A stretch of 53,060 bases of DNA, taken from Candidatus Xenolissoclinum pacificiensis L6 (lineage in GTDB: Bacteria; Pseudomonadota; Alphaproteobacteria; Rickettsiales; Anaplasmataceae). The position numbers were made by a program, and so were the translations under genes. The notes beneath the pieces are model-generated. The model did not search any database. It was given only the letters and a program-made list of their open reading frames with translations, and was not told the origin of the DNA. The stretch covers positions 1-53,060 of the forward strand of contig AXCJ01000002.1 of the NCBI GenBank assembly GCA_000512675.1, given 5' to 3'. Below are positions 38,808-47,982 of this stretch, piece by piece. Position 1 is the first letter of the stretch. Every line of letters begins with the position of its first letter.

Positions 38808-39968
38808 ATGAGTACATATTTATATACTTCGTCCGGAAGTTCATATTGCTTTTTCAGAAAAGTAATGCAATTTTTCAGATTATTGATTAATAAAGTACTT
38901 GAGTTTATTCATAGGATTCGAGAGTTCTTTTTTGGTAATAGTGATAATTATGTAGATATATTCTATCATAAAAACTCGAGAAGAAAGCAACAACAAACGC
39001 GTGAGATTAAAATTCATCAAGATATTGGGCGGTCTGCTAGTTGTAGTATAGAAGAAATTGTTCAAGAAGATGTACAAAAGAATTTCTCTGCCCTACAAGA
39101 GGAAGTGTGTGTTTTAGTAGATGTTGTTGAACAGGATGATAAGAGCATAGATAGTGACAAGAGCGAAGCATCAAAAGATAGTGTGAATACAGAATTACAG
39201 GAATTGATAAAAAATGAGAAGAAATTTGAAGAAGGTGAATTAGTGAGCGATAAAGTAATACTCTTGCGACAATCTGAGGTCAAGAAGGTAGAGACAATGA
39301 TGCGTACGCAAGAGAAGTTCTTATTGAATCTTACTCAGGAAAAAGGAAAAAATACACCTGATGATATTATAGCAACGACGGAAGATATCTCCGATTGTGC
39401 CATGCATGAAGATTCAGAAGAGAGTCGTTTCAAAAGAGTTGTTACATTATTACTAAAGCCTGTCATTGAGCACGAGGATAGTATGGGATTACTAAACGAG
39501 ATGTTAGTAAGAGTATTGCAAGATAAAAGTAAGACTGAAGGGGAGATAATGTGCGCAGGTTTTGGTATGTTATTAGGATATGTTATACATACTGTTGCAA
39601 AACATCCAGTAGTAGGACAAAGGATACACAACACAATATATGATTTATTAGTGCAAGTAGGGTCTGCACAAGTTTTGGCTGAGTTAGAACAGGAGGACAG
39701 GCACAATAGTGTACAGACAATAAGAGAAGAGGAGACTGATGACAAGAGGATTATTGAAGTTACATTGTCAGAAAAAAGAGAATCAGTTCAGCAGGGATAT
39801 TGTGATTTACAATATAGGATTGACTATCTTTTCTTCACCTTACATCGGAATATTAAGAAATCTTCTGATGTAAAACAGGACCTGGCAGAAGAAAATATAG
39901 GTACGGTACTTGATGATAGTAATACAGAGAATGCGGAGCATATAAAGATACAGAGCGATAGATATTGA
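38808..39968 (+). CDS. Unknown acidic protein with amphipathic N-terminus
   Basis: The product has 386 residues and is not recognised. Residues about 12-42 (CFFRKVMQFFRLLINKVLEFIHRIREFFFG) form a strongly amphipathic or hydrophobic helix that could bind a membrane. Residues 80-200 are acidic with coiled-coil-like heptads, for example TELQELIKNEKKFEEGELVSD. Residues about 205-290 are a more ordered helical segment (RVVTLLLKPVIEHEDSMGLLNEMLVRVL, then GFGMLLGYVIHTVAKHPVVGQRIHNTI). The tail is charged. There is no signal peptide. It lies 51 bases after folK on the same strand, so it may be co-transcribed, but nothing ties it to folate. Confidence 0.75.
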   Translation: MSTYLYTSSGSSYCFFRKVMQFFRLLINKVLEFIHRIREFFFGNSDNYVDIFYHKNSRRKQQQTREIKIHQDIGRSASCSIEEIVQEDVQKNFSALQEEVCVLVDVVEQDDKSIDSDKSEASKDSVNTELQELIKNEKKFEEGELVSDKVILLRQSEVKKVETMMRTQEKFLLNLTQEKGKNTPDDIIATTEDISDCAMHEDSEESRFKRVVTLLLKPVIEHEDSMGLLNEMLVRVLQDKSKTEGEIMCAGFGMLLGYVIHTVAKHPVVGQRIHNTIYDLLVQVGSAQVLAELEQEDRHNSVQTIREEETDDKRIIEVTLSEKRESVQQGYCDLQYRIDYLFFTLHRNIKKSSDVKQDLAEENIGTVLDDSNTENAEHIKIQSDRY

Positions 39969-40667
39969 TTACGGTGTTTTTTGATCAGAAATAGTATTGT
40001 CTAGATTTACGTATATATATGTAGAATATTATTTTTGATAACTAGTGATTTAAGTTGTTTGTGCAATTTTCAGTTGATTGTGTTTATGTCTGCTAGTTAA
40101 TCACTTATCTTTATTTGTGGTATACCCATTGTATATGTTTTTGCTCGACAGTATGATCAGTATTGTAATGATATTGATAAGAATATTGGTTTTTGAGTAT
40201 TTGATGAATTTTTTATTGTATTTTCTCGCAAAAATATCGTTGATTTTTCTTAATTTTGACAAATATGGTTCTATATTAGAGGTGTGCTAATCAATAAGAA
40301 TTGATATGTTTATATAACCCAGAAAAGAGAGATATATTATTAACTTGAGAGGTTGATGATAAGTGGTTGTGTTTTATTTGATTCCTATAGGAAGTATTCT
40401 TACATATATATAACTATATATAGATGAAATAATTTGAAGAAAATAGATATATAATGCTAAATATAATGATCAAATACTAAATAAATGAAATGATCTGTTT
40501 GATCGAGTAATAATTAAATGTGGTGACGGATATTGTGAGAATATTTTATAGAATATAAAAATGACTTTGTTTAGTATAGGGCTTTTGTATATGGGGATTT
40601 AGATGATGTTCTATTAGTACATTTATTTATCAATATATTAATTATATAATACAATGGTAGTATACCT
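39969..40667. other. Long AT-rich intergenic region
   Basis: About 700 bases with no supported feature. A 70-codon hydrophobic open frame at 40078-40290 starts from a weak site and looks like a by-product of T-rich sequence. The region must contain the promoter of the flavohemoglobin-like gene; no operator was recognised. Confidence 0.4.
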
Positions 40668-41867
40668 ATGATTAGTCATAAAACAAAAAGAATTATAAAA
40701 AATACTGTATATTTTTTGAAGGCAAAGAAAGGAAATTCTTTTAATTCTTTTGATCAAGAGGGAGTTTCTTGTCATCATGATATATATAATTTTATTTGTC
40801 TAAATAAACAAATTAATCCTGATATACAATACAAAGCTCTTATTAACATGATATATTCATATGCAGAATACATAGAACATTTAGATCAGTTTGAGTATAG
40901 AGTCAAGTATATATTGTATAATCATGTTTTAATGATGATTGAACCTGAATATTATTCAGTGATTTTAGTAAATTTATTGAATTATCTCCAAAATATACTT
41001 GGGGATGTATATACTCCGGATGTTATGAATGCATGGATGGAAGCATATGCTGTACTAGTAAATATCTTGATGCAATGTAAATTAGAGATCAAACAAAAGA
41101 ATCATTATTGGTCATGGAAAGGTTTTGAAGAGTTTGAGGTAGTGAACAAGGTTAAGGAGAGTGAGACAATTATCTCACTGTATTTAGAGCCTAAGATTTA
41201 TATGGGGCGGATTAATTTTCTTCCCGGTCAATACATTACTTTACGTTTTCCATCGAAAGAAGAGGGGACAATCATTAAGTATTATAGCTTGTCTAATATC
41301 CCAAATCATGAGTATTTACGGATTAATGTTCAAAAACCTGCTACATATGCGAAGAAAGACAATGATAATATATCCAGGAAAATATATCATGACCTTAAAA
41401 AAGGTGACTTTATAGAAGTTGGACCTCCTTGTGGGGATTTTTTCTTTGACGCAAGAAAGGATAGAAAAGAGTTTTTAGTATTTGTTGTAGATGGAATAGG
41501 GATTTTTCCTGTATTAAGTATTATACTCACCATTTTTACAGAGAATATGGATGGAAAGGTGTTGTTGTTATATTCTACAAGACATGAATATGAACAATCT
41601 TTTAGATCAACAATAGAGAATGTTATGGAGAGATATAAGAATTTCACTTGCTATCATTTCTATACAAAACCAGCATCTAAGGGAGTTTCTTATAATATGG
41701 GTGATAATATCATTTATGGATCTATTACTATGGATTTGATAAGATCTTTATCCCCTAGAACATCGGAATTTTATATATGTGGACCAAAATTATTTATGCA
41801 AGAGATATATCAAGGGTTGTCCATATGGGGAGTGTGCAGGAGTCAGATGCATTTTGAGTTTTTTTAG
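40668..41867 (+). CDS. hmp: Flavohemoglobin-like protein (globin plus FAD/NAD reductase)
   Basis: Flavohemoglobins convert nitric oxide to nitrate using NAD(P)H. The 399-residue product matches the family along its length. The globin domain (about 1-145) keeps the proximal His86, Tyr96 and Glu140, equivalent to the E. coli Hmp His85-Tyr95-Glu137 triad, and the distal Gln54. The B10 tyrosine (Tyr29 in E. coli) appears to be missing; residues 28-30 are Phe-Asp-Gln. The reductase has LPGQYITLRFP, KYYSLSN (family RxYSLS, Arg to Lys), VVDGIGIFPVLSI (family GGIGxTP, degenerate), and a C-terminal ICGPKLFMQ...HFEFF. The protein is divergent but intact; NO detoxification is likely, not shown. Confidence 0.83.
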   Translation: MISHKTKRIIKNTVYFLKAKKGNSFNSFDQEGVSCHHDIYNFICLNKQINPDIQYKALINMIYSYAEYIEHLDQFEYRVKYILYNHVLMMIEPEYYSVILVNLLNYLQNILGDVYTPDVMNAWMEAYAVLVNILMQCKLEIKQKNHYWSWKGFEEFEVVNKVKESETIISLYLEPKIYMGRINFLPGQYITLRFPSKEEGTIIKYYSLSNIPNHEYLRINVQKPATYAKKDNDNISRKIYHDLKKGDFIEVGPPCGDFFFDARKDRKEFLVFVVDGIGIFPVLSIILTIFTENMDGKVLLLYSTRHEYEQSFRSTIENVMERYKNFTCYHFYTKPASKGVSYNMGDNIIYGSITMDLIRSLSPRTSEFYICGPKLFMQEIYQGLSIWGVCRSQMHFEFF

Positions 41868-42037
41868 TTGGATTTTGTACGGATTATAAGTTTAACAATA
41901 GTGATGCACATAACTTTTTTCTTTTGTCTGATTATGGCTGGTCAATATTTGAAAGAATGGGAATATGGTATAGTAATGAGTATATTGATTGACTAATAAG
42001 AGATTATTATTTATAATCTCATGGTATTTTATGGTAT

Positions 42038-42124
42038 GCGGATGTGGTGGAATTGGTAGACACGCAGCGTTGAGGTCGCTGTGGCTTATTGCTAGCCTTG
42101 GAAGTTCAAGTCTTCTCATCCGTA
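42038..42124 (+). tRNA. tRNA-Leu (GAG)
   Basis: An 87-base class II tRNA. The acceptor stem GCGGATG pairs with CATCCGT (first pair G-U), followed by discriminator A. The D arm contains AATTGGTAGA. The anticodon stem CAGCG/CGCTG holds loop TTGAGGT with anticodon GAG at 42072-42074. A long variable arm follows (TGGCTTATTGCTAGCC region), then the T arm GGAAG-TTCAAGT-CTTCT. CCA is not encoded. It reads CUC and CUU leucine codons. Confidence 0.95.
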
Positions 42125-42249
42125 CACGTTTTGGTTTATGTGATTGGATATGTTGGAGATTAGTAACAAGGTATTATGGATATTTGGATTGTGTTTTCAT
42201 AATGTGTGTTTGCATGCTACTATTTCAGTCATAAATTCCTTTGTTTGAT

Positions 42250-42480
42250 TTGCAGTGTATTTTGTGGTAACACTTGATATGGTTGTTGTGTATCATAGTT
42301 TTTCTTAGTTACGACACTTAAGTTTCTATGGAGAAAGCATATGATGAGTAATTTTTGAGTTTTTCTAGCAATAAGATACTTTCTTACTGTGTTTGACAAG
42401 GGCTTATAAGATTTTTCATGAGTCAAGAGTAGCTTTCGATGAGCGGGGTAATCTTGTTTGATAAAATTAAGAATCAAGAT
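42250..42480 (-). mobile_element. Probable IS1-type transposase C-terminal remnant
   Basis: Minus-strand translation gives DYPAHRKLLLTHEKSYKPLSNTVRKYLIARKTQK. This resembles the IS1 C-terminal pattern (Lys-Ser, then Asn-x-x-x-Arg-x-Tyr-Leu-x-Arg...Arg-Lys-Thr) also visible in the remnant at 46400-46580. It is short and frameshifted, so only a fragment remains. The rest of the 42125-42673 gap shows nothing else. Confidence 0.45.
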
Positions 42481-42673
42481 AGATTCCTAATAAATCTATA
42501 TAAAACTTCTTACATCACATTGCAGGTATGGATCTTGACTGGGCAGAGATACTCGCTGGATCTCTTGAGGTATGATAAAGATATGGATAATTATCATTAT
42601 ATTGATGATAGAGAATATGTGGGTACAGTTCATTATATTGTATTAAATATAAACCTATGATATATCCTAACAT

Positions 42674-43648
42674 ATGATGCAACATCTTGTAATGTTGATA
42701 GTTATACATATAGCGAATATATTACAAAATATTTTTAATTTGAATATTTTGTACATGGAAGACCATCTAGTATTTATGGTGCTTATGTATTGTTTTATTG
42801 GGAAGTACAATAAGAATTTAGTGGAGCATGGATATTATGTTATTATTAGTTTTATTCTCATTGTTATAGCATCGTTTTCGATCGGGTCTGTTACACAATT
42901 ACCGAATAATAAGCTGTTTTCCGAGAACTTGATATTTCTTATTGGTTATGGAGTATACACTTATTATTTTGCTATAACATCTTTATTGGGTCTTAAACAC
43001 TGTAACGTCATAGTATGTTGTATATCATTTCAGTATATTTTAGCTATTATCAATATGTTATGGTCATTTTCAACTATTGATATTACTACAATAAGAAGTA
43101 TTGATGTACTATATTATGCCAGTCTTTATGGATCTGTAATTATAAATTCTAGTACTATTTTGCTAATACAAAACTTTGTTTTTACGAGAGGGGAAAAGAC
43201 AAGTATTGTATTTACCGGATGTACAATTCTTAATATTATCTTATTTATATGTATGACTCTTATGCTCTGTGTTTATTCGGCATATTCCGAGGAGATTTAC
43301 AAACTGTATCGTATAGGGGAGAAGGTAGGTCATATTTTAGGGATGATCTCTACTATATCATTATCTTGTTGTGCAAAAAGATATAAGAGGAGATTAAGTC
43401 ATATAGTCATGTTAGTATTGGCATCAATATTTGGTGGTTCTATTATCTCTATATTGTATTTACTAATTGCATTGGATGAAGATCGTTGTTTTCTGCAAAA
43501 CACTTTAATTACTGTAAGTGCGTTATCTAGCATAGTGTATATGTATTATCGCGATATTTCACTTGGTGGAATATCTGTATTTTTTTTATTTATATTGGTT
43601 ATAAATTGTATTTTGAGATGCTTTAGTAGGTTTCCTAATTCAGAATAA
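42674..43648 (+). CDS. Multi-pass membrane protein of unknown function
   Basis: The 324-residue protein has about eight to nine hydrophobic segments separated by short polar loops. A charged loop KRYKRRLSH lies near residue 240, and the positive loops suggest a cytoplasmic orientation there. No transporter signature was recognised. Two start codons are adjacent (ATGATG). It lies between tRNA-Leu with an IS1 scrap upstream and an MFS gene 320 bases downstream, so it is probably a separate unit. Confidence 0.72.
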   Translation: MMQHLVMLIVIHIANILQNIFNLNILYMEDHLVFMVLMYCFIGKYNKNLVEHGYYVIISFILIVIASFSIGSVTQLPNNKLFSENLIFLIGYGVYTYYFAITSLLGLKHCNVIVCCISFQYILAIINMLWSFSTIDITTIRSIDVLYYASLYGSVIINSSTILLIQNFVFTRGEKTSIVFTGCTILNIILFICMTLMLCVYSAYSEEIYKLYRIGEKVGHILGMISTISLSCCAKRYKRRLSHIVMLVLASIFGGSIISILYLLIALDEDRCFLQNTLITVSALSSIVYMYYRDISLGGISVFFLFILVINCILRCFSRFPNSE

Positions 43649-43974
43649 TATAATATTATTTTGAACACTGATCAAGAGATAAAAGATTACTTAAGAGCAT
43701 GTTAGGATAGAATATACACTGTCAATAATATTATTTGCATTTTTTGCATATGGAGGACATCAATATGGTGTTTTGTGGCGTAATAGATGAATGATTAATA
43801 CTATATTAAGTATAATATAGCATGTGTTTTTTTTGAATGAATTGTAAATTATTTGCAAAATATACTAGAAATATATCATGATACTCTATGAATATTGTGG
43901 AGAAAAAAGAACCTAATTAATTAGATTGACTTTTTCATATTTCCTATCGATAATATATCGTATCTTCATTTTTG
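43649..43974. other. Intergenic region upstream of the MFS transporter
   Basis: About 326 bases with no gene. A 12-base palindrome, CTAATTAATTAG, lies about 55 bases upstream of the MFS start and could be an operator, though AT-rich palindromes this short arise easily. Confidence 0.35.
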
Positions 43975-45252
43975 ATGGTCTTAATGTACAAACAGAAAAG
44001 CTTGTGGTGGGTTGTGATACCAGTACTGTGTAGTGGGTTAGTATGGTTTAATTATTACGCATATGTTAATTCCAGTAGTGTGTTTAGTCGATTGTTTTTT
44101 AAATCGTTTCCTGAACCTATTCGAGTGGTATCGGTGTTGTTTGTGTTCTCTTATATTATGCAACTATTAGGAGCAGTTATCATTGGTTATATAGGTGATA
44201 AACGAGGACGCATAATAGCAATCAACATATCTGGATCGTTTATGTGTGTTGGGACTATAATTATGGGGTTAGTCTCAAATATTGTGAGTATCTTTGCTTC
44301 TCAAGTAATGTTAATGCTAGCAATAGCATTACAGGGATTTGGTTTAGGGGGTATTAAAGTAGGATTTGATTTGGTAATTGGTGAAAGTTATGCAAAATCT
44401 CATAATATAGTTCGTGTTACAAGTTTTAACATGATGTTGACAGAAATGTTTATTATGTTTAATTCTATAATTGGTTTTGCTCTTGCTCACTGTCTTACTT
44501 GGGAACAATTTTCGTTATTTGGATGGAGAATACCATTTCTACTCGGCGGATTATTATTAGCAATTTTAATACTAAGTTTTAACTTGGTACATAAAGATGA
44601 ATTGCATGTTCAGCAACTTTATGGGTCTGGTAATATGAGTCTGTGGAGATCGCTAGTGTTATATAGAGAAGTGGTTCTGTTTCTGTTTCTGATTGATATG
44701 AATATATTTTCTACTTATTTTTTGGTTAGTTCTTTTTTACCGCATATTTTATATGCCATAGGGATTATTGAGTTTAAGTATACATATGTTCTTACTTTAT
44801 CTACAAATACCATCTTTTTAGGAGCAATTATGATGTCTTCCTATATTGCAGATAAATTTAGGCTACGTATGGCAATTTTTAATTTTGGTATGATTGTGAT
44901 ATGCACTACTACCATTCCTTTATTTAAGGTAGTTGAACAAACAGATAGTATTGTTAAGATAATTTCTTTATTTGCGTTTACAGGGTTCATAGTTGGTGCG
45001 TATTTTGCGCCTATTACTACAATTGCAATAGAGCTTATTACTGATCAATGGCATAGATATAAAATTATGTCGTTTGCCTTTTCGTTATCAGGTCTAATGA
45101 CAGCATGTTTGCCAATGGTTGCATTAGGGTTATACAATAAATTTCATAAATTTTCGGTGATAGGGTTTATGATGTCGATAAGCAATCTAGCATGTTTACT
45201 GATTTGTAACGTGCTGTTTTGGAAAATTAAACAATCTCATAAAAAGGGTTAA
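43975..45252 (+). CDS. MFS transporter, ProP-like (metabolite:proton symporter type)
   Basis: From the ATG at 43975 (a TTG three bases upstream is less likely) the product has 425 residues with about 12 membrane segments. The MFS signature between segments 2 and 3 reads GYIGDKRGRIIAI. LALQGFGLGGIKVGFDLVIGESYAK matches the region where ProP-like proteins have GxxxGGE. Rickettsiales carry many ProP-like paralogs that are thought to import host osmolytes or metabolites. The substrate cannot be told from sequence. The gene converges on ldcA with a 15-base gap. Confidence 0.87.
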   Translation: MVLMYKQKSLWWVVIPVLCSGLVWFNYYAYVNSSSVFSRLFFKSFPEPIRVVSVLFVFSYIMQLLGAVIIGYIGDKRGRIIAINISGSFMCVGTIIMGLVSNIVSIFASQVMLMLAIALQGFGLGGIKVGFDLVIGESYAKSHNIVRVTSFNMMLTEMFIMFNSIIGFALAHCLTWEQFSLFGWRIPFLLGGLLLAILILSFNLVHKDELHVQQLYGSGNMSLWRSLVLYREVVLFLFLIDMNIFSTYFLVSSFLPHILYAIGIIEFKYTYVLTLSTNTIFLGAIMMSSYIADKFRLRMAIFNFGMIVICTTTIPLFKVVEQTDSIVKIISLFAFTGFIVGAYFAPITTIAIELITDQWHRYKIMSFAFSLSGLMTACLPMVALGLYNKFHKFSVIGFMMSISNLACLLICNVLFWKIKQSHKKG

Positions 45253-45267
45253 ATAAAATATTTTGAT

Positions 45268-46305
45268 TCATTGTGGGGAAAAGATTTCTTGATGGATTGG
45301 TACTGTAAATTCCAGGTTCCAGGTTTCTGTTTTGAATATTTTCGCTTTCGATCCTAAAACGATTGGTTTGTTGTGTGCGTCATGTCCGAAAAAGTGACCA
45401 CGATATACTGGTATATTCGAGATGATGTTACTGAATCTCTCAATAGAATCGTTATAGTTTTGATTTTCTACTATACTGTTCTGACGCGATGCATTCTGTA
45501 AGGTACTACCTATTACAATGGCTTTTATCATATTTGTTGTACTAAGAAGACTACATCCATGAATTAGGGCATCAAACCACCTGTCTAATTGATGAGGTGT
45601 TTCACCAACTGACTCAAGGATGAGTATTGAATTTTGAGTGGTGTTAGGACTGTAAATCGATCCTAAGCTTGCTATCACTAAAGTTATGTTTCCTCCGGTG
45701 ATTGTGAGGTCATCCAACATAATATTATTATGTTGTGCAATTTGGTTTATTGCCTCAATCTGATAACTTACGGTCTTGTATTTGCCAGTTAATATATCAA
45801 ATAGATACTCCATGGATTCTTCATTATTGATTACTGTAGAGCCACTATTTTTATTAAATTCTGCTGTAATTCCATGTATTGTTGGGATTCCAATTGTATG
45901 AAGGTAGCTATGTAGACCAGTAGCATCACTAAACCCTATAAAAGGTTTGCATGTTTGTATAGGAGGCATATTTTCCAGAATATGCCATAATCTTGTTGAT
46001 CCAGCGCCTCCTCTAATGACCCAGACTGCTTTACTATTTGTATTGTTCATTGCATCATGAAAATTCTTAGCTCTGATATTATCTTTATTTGAATACTCTG
46101 AGATTGGATTTATAGATGAATATTTAAATGACGGGATGTAACCGAACGATGTAATAATATTAGCAATTTTTTCAAATTTACTAATCTCAGGAGCACTTGA
46201 AGGTGCTATTAGGTCGATGGTATCACCAACCTGTAATGGGAACCACATTACATTATCAATCACAAGATTTATTCTATTCTGCAAATAATTAGCATAGTCT
46301 CTCAA
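45268..46305 (-). CDS. ldcA: Muramoyltetrapeptide (L,D-)carboxypeptidase, S66 family
   Basis: LdcA removes the terminal D-Ala from tetrapeptides during cytoplasmic recycling of peptidoglycan. The product has 345 residues from the ATG at 46305. An internal ATG at 46248, giving MWFPLQVGDTIDLIAPSSAP, matches the usual family start and may be the true one. The S66 triad is visible: Ser126 in GFSDATG, Glu231 in ILESVGETPHQLDRW, and His308 in HFFGHDAHNKP. WVIRGGAGSTRL is the family substrate-site block. Together with dac and murD/mraY it indicates peptidoglycan turnover is kept. Confidence 0.93.
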   Translation of the reverse strand: MRDYANYLQNRINLVIDNVMWFPLQVGDTIDLIAPSSAPEISKFEKIANIITSFGYIPSFKYSSINPISEYSNKDNIRAKNFHDAMNNTNSKAVWVIRGGAGSTRLWHILENMPPIQTCKPFIGFSDATGLHSYLHTIGIPTIHGITAEFNKNSGSTVINNEESMEYLFDILTGKYKTVSYQIEAINQIAQHNNIMLDDLTITGGNITLVIASLGSIYSPNTTQNSILILESVGETPHQLDRWFDALIHGCSLLSTTNMIKAIVIGSTLQNASRQNSIVENQNYNDSIERFSNIISNIPVYRGHFFGHDAHNKPIVLGSKAKIFKTETWNLEFTVPIHQEIFSPQ

Positions 46306-46399
46306 ATATGCGATTGATTTTCAATGTTGTCAATATATTATCTTACTGATTGGCTATATGATTTTACATAAGACCTTCTGTGAAATTCAAAATACCAAA

Positions 46400-47275
46400 T
46401 AAGGGACTGTTTGGGTATTGCGAATTAAATATATCTATATTCTTCTATTTATAAATAAGCAAGGAGAGAGTATTCAAGAATGGGAAGGGATAACGTTTAG
46501 TTTTTCTATGCATCCTGGCAAGATAACGTCTAATAATTGAATTAATCACCTTTTTTGATATCACTTCTACATACCCATCTCTTTATCTGTTCTTAATTGC
46601 ATATATTAATCCATAAGGTCTTTGAATTGAGAGTATTAGGTAACGTCCCTAAGGTTTTAGAGTCAGTAATATGCTAACAAAAGTAATTAAGGTGCATTCT
46701 AGAAGTGTTATCAAAGCGAGTAGCAAGTCTGCGAAATCTTTTTATCTTTTGAAAGAAACGTTCTACTATATTACGTGATTTATAAACTTTGATTACGTTC
46801 AAGATCAACTCATTACAAGCTTGTTATTAGGAAGTACGTTAAGCATATGTAGACAAATGATCTGTCTAGAAAAACTGCATGTCCGAGTGTTTGATATGTC
46901 TATAGAGCGTTTGTCAGTGTTTATATTGTTGGTATGTAATAGAATCAAGTACTTTTTAGGTTCACAATTTATTTCTTTTTTGATAGTACTGCATCTTGTC
47001 TAACTCTATTTTCTGTGGTTCAAGTTTTGTATAATGTTTTTTGCTAAATTACGTATTTAATTTAGCACTCCAGGGGTAGATGTATCGAGGAGTTTTGCGA
47101 CCGCATTTGGGGATAAACCATGTACATATAGTGTAACTTTTGCTCAAATGATTACCTCTGGTTAGTGTACTTGGCATTTATACCGATGATTTCCTTTTAT
47201 AAAACCACCTTTTACTCGTTCTTCTGATGCACATTTTGGGTAATTCATTTTATTTGCAGTATATCAGATACTCTC
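46400..47275 (-). mobile_element. IS1-type element remnant, interrupted by another IS
   Basis: Minus-strand translation gives IS1-type pieces in order. NYPKCASEERVKGGFIKGNHRYKCQ is an InsA zinc ribbon, followed by LYVHGLSPNAVAKLLDTSTPGVLN. The InsB part has KIELDKMQYYQKRNKL, KVLDSITYQQYKH and TDHLSTYA...VLPNNKLVMS. After a gap, SDIKK...VINSIIRRYLARMHRKTKRY follows. Many stops and frameshifts make it dead. The gap is filled by an IS5-type fragment. Possible end sequence GGGACTGTTTGGG lies at about 46403; the other end was not found. A 60-codon + strand frame here is not a gene. Confidence 0.7.
46590..46805 (-). mobile_element. IS5-type transposase fragment nested in the IS1-type remnant
   Basis: The minus strand encodes YKSRNIVERFFQKIKRFRRLATRFDNTSRMHLNYF, the classic IS5 C-terminal block with its catalytic Glu (NxxERxF). 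It lies exactly between the two halves of the IS1-type transposase, so it inserted into that element. Only the C-terminal end remains. Confidence 0.65.
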
Positions 47276-47311
47276 ATCTCACCATCATTATTTACTTAAT
47301 AACTTCTTTTA

Positions 47312-47888
47312 GAACCTGTCTTCATAGTTATTCTAATCTAGAAAGCAGAGTCATATAATGAGTAATCATGACATTATTTTCCTTAGATAACCTTAGAAAA
47401 TATCCTAGCCATAAAAACGTTCTCTCAACAACCCATCTAGCAAGAACTTTGTGTAGTGCGAGAAGAAATCTGCACTGTTGCTTTAGCTGATTTTGAGCAA
47501 AATTTCGGAAATTTGTATCCAGTATCCACACGATATTTTCTTTGTGCTTCTTAAAATACATTTCATCTTGCTATAGTATCATGCACATTAACATGTCAGA
47601 GATGTCTATCGATTACAATTTAACCTTTTGCCCTATCAATTTCTTGCTCATCTGTCTGTCTTTACACTTTGTGAATCTTGTAGCTTGGATCTGGCTTATA
47701 CGCCCTATTTACTCGACTGCTTTGCACAATATCTCTCATCATTTTTTCTCATAATCTTCTTTGGCTGTGTTTTCTGCCATATTTTCTAGTACTAAAATGT
47801 ACTTTTATCATCTTCCACTGCTGATCTGTTAGATTATACTTCGTACTTATAGGTTACCTAACTTTGTCTGATTTGTTAAGACAGGTTC
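47312..47888 (-). mobile_element. IS5-type element with both ends, decayed
   Basis: Inverted repeats GAACCTGTCTT are found at both ends (47312 and 47888), flanked by TTA on each side. A 3-base duplication of this form fits IS5 subgroups such as IS1031. The minus-strand transposase is frameshifted. Its N-terminal part shows YNLTDQQWKMIKVHF, and its C-terminal part shows ARWVVERTFLWLGYFLRLSKENN with the catalytic Glu. At 577 bases it is shorter than intact relatives. Open frames at 47328-47561 (-) and 47542-47754 (+) lie within it; the first is the transposase end. Confidence 0.8.
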
Positions 47889-47982
47889 TTAATGAGCAAT
47901 CCCTAAATATTTAGTAAGATTAATATTTATTTATCTAATATGATTTAGTATGTTCTCAGGTATATGATTATTAGTTACAAAT

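Noticed and set aside
40078-40290. Hydrophobic 70-codon open frame
   Set aside because: No ribosome binding site or homology; T-rich DNA readily encodes Leu/Ile/Phe-rich frames.
46821-47003. 60-codon + strand open frame
   Set aside because: It lies opposite the IS1-type transposase remnant and has no coding support.
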